Assembly (NCBI GenBank): GCA_028274465.1
Contig: CM051458.1
Span: 80,310,085 to 80,374,084 of the forward strand
Direction of reading: 5' to 3'
From: Plantago ovata
Taxonomy: Eukaryota; Streptophyta; Magnoliopsida; Lamiales; Plantaginaceae
DNA: 64,000 nucleotides
In this document: positions 11,285 to 21,460 of the stretch, one piece after another
Numbering within the stretch: the stretch's first letter is position 1
Layout: each line of letters starts with the position of its first letter
Program-made: the position numbers and the translations under genes
Notes under the pieces: model-generated
Told to the model about the DNA's origin: nothing
What the model saw: the letters and a program-made list of their open reading frames with translations, nothing else
Database searches by the model: none

Positions 11285-12337
11285 CTAACCACGATTTCTA
11301 AATGTCAGGGCTTCAGCTTCTGCTTTTTTCATATTTTCAACAACTGTCTGAAATTTGGAAGACAAATGCACCGATTGATTATCAATTGTGGCCATAAGAT
11401 TAAACAACCTCTCTTTATATGCTGCGCAGAGCTCATCCTGTCTTTTCAACTCTCGGGTCAGTTCTTGGATTTTCTTGTCCTTATCATCCTACAAACAAAG
11501 GAAAGGGGTCAAGAATCAAGATTCATATGCAAGAAAATGTAAATGTGAAGCGAACATTCACTGGCACAGTATCTTTGGACAAGCCCTAATCGACTGCTAG
11601 GGCCATTTTCCTAAATCCTAATTATTCTTTGAAATGAACTATACGTCTACTAGTTTATATAACAATTGTCCTGCATCAACTTCGAATCACTGGGCGAACT
11701 ATCACAGACATTAAAAGACATCAGGTTCCAAGGAGATATTACAGGGGGAACACAGACATTAAAAGACATCAGGTTCCAAGGAGATATTACAGGTTCCAGT
11801 GACATGAAACGAAAGGTATTTTAAAATAGCATACATAAACTGAGGGCAGTGTACAAATAATACGTACCATATGTGTGCCTTCATTAGTACCAGTACTGAT
11901 GACGAGAGGATGGTTATGCTCCTTTTCGAATTTTGTACAAACCCACTTCCTAGACTTCTCATCCATCCTAACTAATATTGTTGCATTGCAACCTTGACGT
12001 GCACTTGCCCGCGGCTTTCTTCCCGGCCCAAATGTGCTTTTTGAATTACCTGAAGCAAATCCTTGTTTGTTACACCCAAGACGACGGGCAATAATGCTGC
12101 CATCAATTTCCGAAAGACGCCTTTGCATAAGTCGCACCACAAATCCAGCTCTTTTGGCATAATCATTATAAAATCTTCGTGCATCATCTTCTGAGTCAAA
12201 TTCCATGCCCACATATGGTTCCAGAACTTCATTTTCTGCCCCCTGAGTACCATTACCCTCAGCTTCAATAGAAACATCTTCTCCTAAAGCGTCAGAATTT
12301 AAGTCACCTTCTTCCAACTCAGCAGAATTACTTTGAT
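11285..12337 (-). CDS. FAR1-related (FRS-related factor) zinc-finger protein, two coding exons seen
   Basis: This is a short member of the FAR1/FHY3 family. Those proteins descend from Mutator-like transposases; this type keeps only the DNA-binding domain. Exon A (11868-12337) encodes an acidic N-terminus and then a complete FAR1 domain: EPYVGMEFDSEDDARRFYN, YAKRAGFVVRLMQRR, a zinc-chelating pattern with GCNKQ and GCNA cysteines, and FEKEHNHPL. Exon B (11285-11488, 67 codons plus stop) begins DDKDKKIQELTREL and is a leucine-rich coiled coil. The junction is GT-AG, phase 0. A noncoding first exon probably ends at 13457 (CTCAG/GTAAAC). Exon A starts in phase 1 and I could not place the initiator ATG, so the N-terminus is unresolved. 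The MULE transposase core and SWIM domain of full-length FAR1 are absent, as is normal for the short factors. Confidence 0.88.
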
Positions 12338-13560
12338 CTAAAGCAAGTTATAGAAAGCCCATATTACCATGCTATCCAAGCCTCAGTAAAAACATGATTT
12401 GTTAAGATATATTCTTCGTTCAAGAAGAGACTATTAACAGGAATGCCACATACAATAATGCAATGTTTACATCCAGCTCCTAAATCTACTCAAGTCAAAG
12501 TGTGTCCACTAAATACAAACAAGACTTAATAACTCAATTTGGGAATCCCAGAGCACAGTGAATTCATGATCAAATTTCGAATTTCTGTTTACGGGAACCA
12601 TGTCTGGTAAACACTACCAAACACCAAGAACAAGAAATATTTTGACAGGAGGAGCAATATCTTGTTGCCTATTTGCAAAATGTGTTATAGGGGTTCTAAA
12701 TGTTTTACTTAAAAATTGTTGCTTCTAAAAGATCAACAATTCTGGTGACTCATTTATGCCAGAAATAAAGCTAAAATCAGTTTTAAATTATCGGTTGTAA
12801 ACAGGCACTAAGAGAAAGAAATTCGCATGATAATATCTTACTACAAACTGTTTTCAGTCACAGGAGCACGGAACATCTATTGAGTTAGCAAAAGGATCTT
12901 ACTAGTTAATGAGTTCTGCATTCTTGAAACCTAGTTATACAAGCTACTGTTCCATAATCAAGAACCTGCAAATTGTAAAAACATTAACAGTGTCAACATA
13001 ATAATAAGCTTGGAGTGGGATCAGATAAACTACAAAGGAAAATTCTTTGTAGTGTTTCTCCTGAATACCATAAAAAGCCCACAATAAAATAAAATCAAAT
13101 ATTTTCATTAAAAAATAAATAAAAATAAAAATTCTGCACAAGTACCAATTGACAAAGATAACTAACTAGCTTGAAAAGAAGATCACACATATTTTGACTC
13201 CTTATTCTAAACACAATCTGAATTGAGTTTTTCAGCAGATCCAAATAATAATGATCAAGACATTGACCACCACAAACAATTCAATCAAGCATATATAACA
13301 CCTCTATTTACATGAAAATTCGTTAACAGTAAACAACTAGAAAACAAAGCAATCATTTGTTACAAGTTTAGCTAACGATACAAAATTAAAGATTAATGAA
13401 TCAAATTGACTGACATGTTTAAACAAAGAATGAATAGAAACTAGTGATGGGTTTACCTGAGGAAGAAGAGTGAAAACCAAGCAACAAATCGGTGTAAATT
13501 CCAGGCAAGAGATGACTTACTTAATCACCAAAGAGTAGTGATGAACTGATGAATGATGAT
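12338..13560 (-). other. Presumed 5' intron and leader exon of the FAR1-related gene
   Basis: Exon A of the gene begins at an acceptor at 12338-12340. A splice donor at 13456-13457, preceded by a CT-rich sequence (13458-13560), fits a 5' UTR exon. The intervening ~1.1 kb holds no other supported feature. A short ATG-containing exon somewhere inside is likely but not identified. Confidence 0.5.
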
Positions 13561-14298
13561 GACAAAATCAATCAAACGCGACTCACCCGACCCGTAGAAT
13601 ATGAGGTAAAGGACTAAAGGGGAAACTCACGGATACTTGAAAAAACCGTAAGCCGTGCCGGACACCCCAAAAAGGTTGGACCGGAGTTGGACGGTTAAAC
13701 TGGGGTCGGACTGAGAAATTTTTAAGCCGTCTCATCGGTTCACGGCCGAACCGATCAAACCCGTTTTAAAAAACATAGGATACGGCCATACGGGTGTGGG
13801 GTAGGACACGGATGTTTAGTAAAAAAATTATACAGATACGATGTGGCGTGGATATGGCTAATTTTGGTTAATTTCTTTTTTTTTTTAATATTTATTTTGC
13901 GAGTTAGTCTCCTAATAGACGGTATTTAATATATAAGTATATAACAATTTATCTAAATTAGAAAATAACCTCAAACAACTACTACTCACTCCTATATTAT
14001 TTAGTTTTCTTTTTAAAATTTTTGGTATAACACTAATAGTTGTCACTTTATGTATATAATGATTGATATTAATAGATTTTACTCTTTTTTGTCCATATAT
14101 TCATTACTATCAATACAATATTATATTATTATTAATAGGCTTTTGAGAATAATTTTTATAACTACAAAGCTAGTAATATGTCATCCTTAATATGTGTGAA
14201 ATTACTAAAGTGCCAACTAAAAAAGATAGGAGGGAGTAGCTTTTACCAAACACCCCAAACCTAGCAACTAGGGTCAAACCGGGTCCATATAAATAACA
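13561..14298. other. Intergenic DNA
   Basis: The proximal part should hold the promoter of the minus-strand FAR1-related gene. Around 13640-13780 is a stretch of CCGGACCG and ACGGTTAAACTGG-type words, and the rest is AT-rich. No gene seen. Confidence 0.35.
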
Positions 14299-14300
14299 TA

Positions 14301-14550
14301 CTCCTTCCGTTCCAGAACAGTTGCACCATTTTGCCATTTTGGGCGTCCCGTTAGAGTTGCACCATTTCATTTATTTGCCATATTTGGACATGGTTATAAT
14401 AATTTTATATTCCATCAACACATTTTTGTGGCCACAAATTCTCCATAAAGTAAAAGCAACACCCACTATCAATATAACTCAATATATAAATCTTCTCCTT
14501 ATTTTCTGTATCCAAAAGCAAATGGTGCAACTGCTCTGGGACAGAGGGAG
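14301..14550. mobile_element. Stowaway-like MITE with TA target duplication
   Basis: Left end CTCCTTCCGTTCCAGAACAG and right end (reverse complement) CTCCCTCTGTCCCAGAGCAG continue inward as matching GTTGCACCATTT. The terminal inverted repeats are about 30 bp with few mismatches. A TA dinucleotide sits on both outer sides (14299-14300, 14551-14552). CTCCCTCCGT termini and TA insertion are typical of Tc1/mariner-type Stowaway MITEs. It has no coding capacity. Confidence 0.88.
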
Positions 14551-14579
14551 TATTAAATACGGATCAGAAACCACACAAC

Positions 14580-15192
14580 TCACTTTTCTAGAGAGAGAAA
14601 GCGGCGTTTGTCTGTAGAGAGAGAAACGACGTCTTCATCATCGTCATCAGCTTCTACACCGTCGTATCACCGTCGCCGCCGTCGAATTCAACTGTACACT
14701 AACATCATCATTTCCAGCTTCACGGTATGTACAAAGCTTTGATTAACATGGTTTATAATGATCTACAAGTTTCAATTTCATGATTTAATTTTCACATAAT
14801 TCATCATCTACAAAACTTCGGTTACTAATATCCATGTAATTCATGATCTACAAGTTTCGATATACATTGTTTGTACTGAATTCATGATCTACAAGATTTG
14901 ATTTTATGATTTTCATGTAATTCATCATCTACAAAAGTTTCGATTTACTGATTTTCACCTAATTTATGATCTACAAGCTCTGATTTACATTGTTTTCACG
15001 TATCACATATTCTAAGAGCTTCGATTTATATGATTCTTATGTATTACATGTTCTACTAGATTAGATATTCATGTTTATTGTTGTTAGATGTCAAATTCTG
15101 GAACTACACCTGCTACTGCTCATCCTGCTGCCCCGGATCTACAACTTTCAGTGATTGAGGAGCCAACAGATTATACATGTTATACCCCATGA
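14580..15192 (+). other. Leader-like sequence plus a 34-codon open frame
   Basis: A GAGAGAGAAA-rich leader (14590-14700) with a GT donor near 14726 is followed by an intron-like stretch. Then comes an acceptor-like TTGTTAG directly before ATG 15088. That frame encodes 34 residues (MSNSGTTPATAHPAAPD, VIEEPTDYTCYTP) and stops at 15190-15192. It looks like the beginning of a gene or transposon whose body has been replaced by the repeat field downstream. The short acidic-then-DYT ending loosely recalls N-termini of FAR1/MULE proteins, but that is a guess. Confidence 0.35.
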
Positions 15193-17620
15193 TCTTACGG
15201 ATATATCCCATGATATCAACTATATGTGTTCGATTTGGCATCTAGATGTAGATTTATATAGATTTTATGAAAACATTACGTTCTGCGATATTCGATCCCT
15301 ATGATCTCAACATTATTGCCCATGGTCTCAACAATTCCCCATGGTCTCAACAATATTCCCCATGATCTCACATGTGTGCGGTGCTCTTTTTTTTTTTTTT
15401 TCATTGCCATGCCGTAGTTTCTATGATATCACCAATATTTCCTATGATTTGAACGATACATTCCATGATCTCACATGTATCATATTTCTTTTATGAAAAT
15501 TATGATCTCACATGTATCCTATTTTCTATGATCTCTTCAATGTTTCTTATGATTTCAACAATTCATGATTTCTACGATTCTCTTGGCAATGTCTCCTCAG
15601 TCGTTCTCATATATAGCTCCTACTGATTCGAAATAGAACGATTTGTACTCGAATATGCTAAATCAGTGAATATGTGGATGAATATATGGTGTCAGATTTA
15701 TGTTTGAATCGACGTTGTTGTAGTTATTTCATCTAGATTACGTTATTTTAGCCATTTGCATCAAGCTTGAACTCCCTTCTTGCATATGCACCCCCCCTCC
15801 CCCCCGAAGCACACACTCTAATAAGAGGTAGACATTGGTTGGTAGCGTACTCAATTAAACGGGTGATTTTTTTCCCAACTACGAACCCCATACTACCTGC
15901 GATATGTAGATCTGTATGTGGGTCGAAGTTTGTTGGTGATAGATGATAGATTTCGCATCTAGATGTAGATTTATGTATATTCAATGAAAAAACTACATTC
16001 TGCAATATTTTCCATGTTCCGAACAACATTTCCCATGATCTCACATGTACACAGTGTTCTGTTTTTTGCATTGAGCATAACATATTGGCCTATACAATAG
16101 TATCTATGTTCTCAACAATATCGCCCATGTTCTCACAAATATGTCCCATAATCTCACATATATGCTTTGTTTTATGCACTAAAAACATAAAAATTTGACC
16201 TATGTAGTAGTCTCTATATCCTTACTAGTAATTCTCATGTTCCCACCAACATATACCATGATCTCAAATGTATATATTGTTGTATGCATTGAAACCATAA
16301 ACTATTGACAAATGCGCTATATAGTTTCTATATTCTGGAAAATATATCTATGTTCTTACCTATAGTTCCCATGTTCTCAACCCATGATCTCACTTGTATG
16401 TACCGTTTTATGTATTAAAACCATGAAATATTAATCAATGCATTAAGTTTCTATGTTGCCAATAGTATTTTCTATGTTCTCACCAACATATACCATGTTA
16501 TTAGTAATATTTGCTATGAACTCACATGTATCATGTGCCATGGAAGCATGGAAATATTGGTATGTATTAGTTTCTATGATCTCACCAATGTTCCTATGAT
16601 TTCAACAGTATGTTCCATGATCTCATCAATGTTTATATGATTTCATGTTCCATGATCTCAACAATATTTTCTATGATTTCAGCAATATGTTCCATGATCT
16701 CAGTTGTATGTTCTATGTAATTCACTGAAAAGCATGAAATATGACCCATGATCTCACAAATAATTTCCCATGTTATCAACAATATACCCCACGATCTCAC
16801 CAGAAAAGGCCAATGTTCACTGATCATCACATTTGATATGTAGGTATAAGTACCCGTTGGTGAAGATTTTTACATACGTGGATGCTTGAAAAGACTGACA
16901 AGAACTTTTGATGAGTGATACGGATGCTACTGCATCGATCGACTTCTATCCTAGACCCAAGACCAAATTTAGGAGGGAAACGAAGAAACCGCCTTGATTG
17001 TGGCACCCCCAGACAAATACTTTCCTGATTAATTTGTAATGTTTTGAACAATTTTCAGACTTACGGTTGTCATATTCTCGGTTTGACAAATTTAAATGTA
17101 ATATACTATATATCTATGATTTTGTTTGAGAACATATGAAATATTCTCATAAACATGAATTTTATTTAGAGAAACATAGATCATGTCACTTTTATATTAT
17201 GTATAAATGCAAATTTCACAGGATATATTACTATACATTAAAAACATTACAAAATGTTCCATGATCTCACATGTTTTCTATAATGTCAACATTATCGACG
17301 TATACAATATCATCTATATTCTCAACTATATTTTTCATATGTTCTTACCAAATGTACCATGATCTCACCAGTATGCCATGATCTCACTTGCACATGTTAT
17401 GTGTAATTTACTAAAAAGCATGAAATATAATCACATGATCTCACCAATAATTTTCCATGTTCTAAACAATATACCCCATGATCTTAATTAATCAATGCAG
17501 TAGTTTCTATGTTGTCAACAATATGTTATTAATGTTTTCGTTTGAGAACATGAGAGATATTATCATAAACATAGGTTATATTTGAAAAAACATAAAACAT
17601 GTCACTTATACTATATAAAA
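14720..17620. repeat. Long degenerate field of CATGATCTCA / CATGATCTACA words
   Basis: From 14720 to 15060 the repeating words are of the type TTCATGATCTACAAGTTTCGATTT. From 15180 onward they become TTCCCATGATCTCAACAATAT and CCATGATCTCACATGTAT, spaced about 20-60 bp and recurring dozens of times to 17620. Open frames inside, including 15748-16083 and 16827-17051 on the minus strand, have no domain and follow the repeats. It is probably the noncoding or subterminal part of a large DNA transposon; the family is unknown. Confidence 0.7.
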
Positions 17621-17859
17621 GCAAGTTCATGAGTAATAATGTGAAAAGTATGGACAATAATGGTTAGAACACATGGTAACCACTTGATATATCAACCCAA
17701 GGCAACACCCTAAATCACACACGTCATGGGTATATAATCTACTACTACATAATTCAACATCAAATATTATGCATACAAATGTTCGTTTTTTGGGTGAAAC
17801 GCGAGACTTACATAGAAGAAATTAAAGAGAGAAGAAGGAAAAGAAATGGCGAAGAAGAA

Positions 17860-18190
17860 GACTGTTACGCGTCTGTATAAGGGCTTAGCCACGGATAGAT
17901 TTATCCGTCGCTAAATAGTAACGGTTAAATCTATTCAGCGCTGATTTTCTATTTCTTTTATCATTTTATTTTAAAAGGTCAACAGCTGGTTAACAGATAA
18001 ATTATATGTTGCTATATTAGCAACAGATAATTTATACGTGACTAATAGCAACGGATAATTTCTTTCCGTGTCTAAGCCCCACGAACTCGAGTCTGGACAG
18101 GCACGAACTGAGCGTCCATGCTAAGTTCGTTACTATCCGTGGCTAAAATAGCTATTCAATTCGTGCCTAATTTAGGTGGCTACGTCCGTT
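17860..18190. repeat. CCGTGGCTAA / CCGTCGCTAA subterminal repeat cluster
   Basis: Copies of ATCCGTCGCTAAATAG, GGATAATTTATACGT and TATCCGTGGCTAA-type words recur in both orientations. They are related to the CACTA-linked cluster at 28890. No terminal CACTA sequence or transposase is seen here. Confidence 0.5.
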
Positions 18191-18235
18191 GGCTATTTCA
18201 AGGATTTATTATAATGATAAACCATAGATTATAGT

Positions 18236-18685
18236 CTAAAATATTGTGGAATGCCCGCCAAATGTAGTTCAAGTATTGCCAAATAGATCCATCAAATGCA
18301 ATTACTATTCTAAAGTATTGCGAGTAGACTCGACGAACGCAGTTAGTGTTCTAAAGTATTGTGCAATAAACCCGTGGAAAATAATTAATATTCTAAAGTA
18401 ATGTGGAATAAATTTGTCGGCCACATTTAGCGTTCTAAAGTATCGGGGAATAGACCTGTCGAACGTATTTTGTGTTCTAAAGTATTGTAGAATAGAGTCG
18501 CTGACCGCTTGCATTTAGTGTTATAAAGTGTATGTTTTAAAGTATTAGCGAATAGACATGTTGAATGCGATTAATATTCTGAAGTATTGCGAATATACAT
18601 GTTGAATGTGATTAATACTCTGAAGTATTGCGAATAGATCCGTTAAACGCATTTAGTTCTTTAAAGCATTGTGGATTGAGCTATC
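18236..18685. repeat. Minisatellite of about 42-60-bp units
   Basis: About nine units begin with TTCTAAAGTATTGCGAATAGA and continue with a variable CCGTCGAACGCATTTAGTG-type half. Copies diverge by point changes and small indels. It is noncoding; the 69-codon minus-strand frame is a by-product. Confidence 0.8.
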
Positions 18686-18699
18686 AACCGCAGAGGTCT

Positions 18700-19389
18700 A
18701 ATATATATATGTACTAGTGTTAACACTACTAGCTTGCTCCCTGATGAAGCCTTGTTTAGAAGCCGCAAATTAGCCAAAAGCAGAAAGTCTTGTTATTCCT
18801 TTCATTTGTCCGATCGAATTAATAAGAAAGCTTGCTTCAAATTGGTTAGGTTTTGCTTGCACACCCAATCTCTATGGATCATCACAACAAGAAATTAAGG
18901 TGATTCAACATTTTTAACCTACCTCGATCACTTGCACCAAAGATTTTGTTTCTTCTCTTTATTCCATTTGTTTTTCCTTCTGTTTCTTATATGTTATATC
19001 ATCTGCCGGTTAAATCTCTTCTTTGGATAATCCCAATTTGCATAGATTGATATTTTATTTTTGTTACAAATGATCTAAGCTTTATGTTGGAAAATATTGA
19101 AAAAAACAATGAAGTAAATAATGTCTAGAGGACATATTTACATGTTACATAGAGACCATTTCTTAATTACTTATTAATTGATAAAAGTAGATATATAGTC
19201 GAAATCTATGAAATGAGAGCTTCAAATTGATATATTGTATGCCCAAAACGGACCTTGGGTTAGTCCTTCCCAAAAGATAAGTAATTGTATACTTATTGAA
19301 CTGTGCATACTTCTGTTCACTGATTTTCCAGGAGTAAGTTTCCCCACTGGTTAAAGTTGTAAATTTCATACTGTTGCTATGTTTTTCAG
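18700..19389 (+). other. Region upstream of the F-box exon
   Basis: The F-box exon opens with a splice acceptor at 19387-19389, so an upstream exon should lie here. A candidate ATG at 18873 (MDHHNKKL, then an AAG/GTGATT donor) does not keep frame with the F-box exon if spliced directly. The true first exon is unresolved. Confidence 0.35.
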
Positions 19390-20211
19390 GCATGTACGGA
19401 AGGGTCCAAAGCAACCACGTTAACGAGGGATCGTATTAGTGAATTGCCCGATGACATTCTCATTCGCGTACTTTCGTCCTTAAAATTGAAAGAAGCGGGA
19501 AGCACAAGTGTGCTATCAAAGAGATGGAGACATATCTGGTCCTATGTTCCTTCTCTTAGCTTTGTTTCTCCTCAGGCATCAATAAGTAGGTATATCAGTT
19601 GGGTAGAGTCGGTAGACCAAGTACTGAAGTCACACAAGGCTCCCATCGTTGATGACTTCACAATACGGTTTCCTGATTGCTATGACAATATGGAAAGTGC
19701 TATTAACAGATGGCTCAGGTTTGTAAAGGAAAAAAGAGTAAAGAGGCTTGTAGTGAACCTTGGTTATCCATCTGGATCCTATGTTTTACATGTCTTAATT
19801 TCCTTGACTACATTAACTTCTCTTAAGTTGGTTGGTGTAGATGTGACTGGGGAAATTCTCAAGAAATTCTTATGCAATTGTCAAACTCTTGAATCCATGT
19901 CTGTCACATACTCATCCTCACTTGTAAACTTGAAAGTCGCCGGCCCATCTCTTAAGTTAAGATATTTTGAAATATCAAGTTGTAAGAGCTTGAAAAATTT
20001 GGAGATATCAGCCCCAAATCTTATTTCGTTTATTTACTTTGGAGAACTATTTGTTAGCTTGCATTTCAAAAGCATCCCCAAGCTAGCTAAAGTTGCCATC
20101 TGTGGTAAATATGCCATCACTCATTGGATGTCCAATGACTCTTTGGATCTTTGGAAATGCATCTCTCAAATTGAAGAGCTCACCATAGGCGCGTCAATAA
20201 GTTCTGTGCAG
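19390..20211 (+). CDS. F-box / leucine-rich-repeat protein, one large exon (about 274 codons)
   Basis: F-box proteins are the substrate receptors of SCF ubiquitin ligases. The exon starts at an acceptor (TTTTTCAG/GC), frame ACTEGSKATT. It encodes an F-box at about residues 13-55 (DRISELPDDILIRVLSSL, STSVLSKRWRHIWS). A plant LRR-like region follows, with KRLVVNLGYP, LTSLKLVGVDV, CQTLESMSVTYSS and LRYFEISSCKSLKNLEI. It ends at a good donor (GTGCAG/GTTAGT) at 20211. The C-terminal FBD-type region expected next is missing because copia DNA begins 49 bp downstream. Neither an initiator exon nor later exons could be confirmed, so the gene may be disrupted. The ORF itself has no internal stop. Confidence 0.82.
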
Positions 20212-20260
20212 GTTAGTCCCTTAAGCTCTAACCTGCTGTTTTGTTGGTAATATATCAGGG

Positions 20261-20906
20261 TGTGATAATCTTGGAATACTTCTTTGGATCGTGTTGTCAC
20301 TTTCCAAACAAGATAATTCGACCCTACAGTTGTTGCCGGGGTTACACGAATTCCTTGTTGGGATAATCCAAGAAGGCAATCTTATTCAGGCAATATGAAT
20401 TTCGATCAGAAAGTAGAGAGGACGTATGAGTTTTCGTTGTACTTGTTTTGGAGACTGATCGCTTCAATAAATAGAAGCGAAAAGGTGTGAACGAAGTGGT
20501 GTATCTATTCAGAACGAAGTGTTATGAACGAAAGGTCACGTTAGTTCACGAACAAGCCTGTTCGTTCTCGAAGAGTTGCAATGTTCCAAAAAGGACGGGG
20601 CGCTGCCCCGCACCGAGACCCCAGCCAGGGGCTACGCCCCTTGGAACCCCGCAGGGGCGCTGCCCCTCGCAACCCCGTACAGGGGCGCTGCCCCTTGCAA
20701 CCCCGCGAGGGGCGCTGCCCCTCGACCCCGCAAGGGGGCGCAACCCCCTTGACCCCCGCTTCGTATTCGTGGTCGATAACTCGTTGGCTCAACAAGCGTG
20801 CACTCCGCACTACCCAAACTTGTTCCGAGCTCAACGAGAGATCGCATCAGTCTCTAGCAGATCACATTACTACTAAAATGAATTGATGACACTAAAATCA
20901 CCAACA
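20261..20906 (-). repeat. 3' LTR of the copia element (646 bp)
   Basis: In element orientation the LTR begins TGTTGGTGATTTTAG and ends TATCACA, the canonical TG...CA. It directly follows a polypurine tract. It contains a very GC-rich internal tandem repeat (20596-20760). Confidence 0.85.
20596..20760. repeat. GC-rich hairpin tandem repeat inside the LTR
   Basis: Five to six units of about 27 bp each contain GGGGCGCTGCCCC (or GGGGCTACGCCCC), which is a self-complementary hairpin, followed by a (C/T)CG(C)AACCCCG spacer. GC content is far above the surroundings. The several overlapping long frames here on both strands are artefacts of the repeat. Confidence 0.9.
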
Positions 20907-20920
20907 TATTCCCCCCATTG
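20907..20920 (-). other. Polypurine tract of the copia element
   Basis: The minus strand reads AATGGGGGGAATA directly before the LTR start TGTTGG. This is the plus-strand primer site used in LTR retrotransposon replication. Confidence 0.8.
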
Positions 20921-21460
20921 TAGTGTAATCCTTGATCTACTGAGTATACATAAACATATATACAAGTGTAAAACACAAACATAACGATCAAACAAGTGCA
21001 TAAATGAAAATGTCTTACGATTGAATTTTCATCTTAGTACAATACACATTCCAAATACTCGAGAATCAGGGTGTCGTAACGATTGAACCCTTCAACCCAT
21101 TTGAATACCTGAAGATATCATACACACATGTTTCTACAACATCTACAATCTATACTTGACACTATACAAGCCATGTGTCCTTATCCATTAATAAGCATAT
21201 AGAAAGCCAAGTCCAAGCTTCTTGAAGCGGCGAAACTTCATGCTTACATAGGTAGTCCTTTTAGTCTTGCACCTGCATTTGCAATTTGTCAAAAGAACCA
21301 TTAAGAAGATATACTTCAACCTTACATCACTTGCAGGTCTGAGCACATACCTTGGGAAGATAAACACTTGTGCTCCAATCTCTAACGATGGTCTTTCCAC
21401 ATTGAATTCTGCCTCTAACGCTGTATTAAAGGGGAATTGGGTATACCACAATTAGAAGAT

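Noticed and set aside
15748-16083. 111-codon minus-strand open frame
   Set aside because: It lies wholly in the CATGATCTCA repeat field, has no domain, and its content follows the repeat and a C-rich run.
18873-18905. First exon of the F-box gene starting MDHHNKKL
   Set aside because: Splicing its donor to the 19389 acceptor puts the F-box exon out of frame and leads to an early stop.
20487-20886. Several overlapping 65-129-codon frames on both strands
   Set aside because: They are by-products of the GC-rich hairpin repeat in the copia LTR; no frame is favoured over another.
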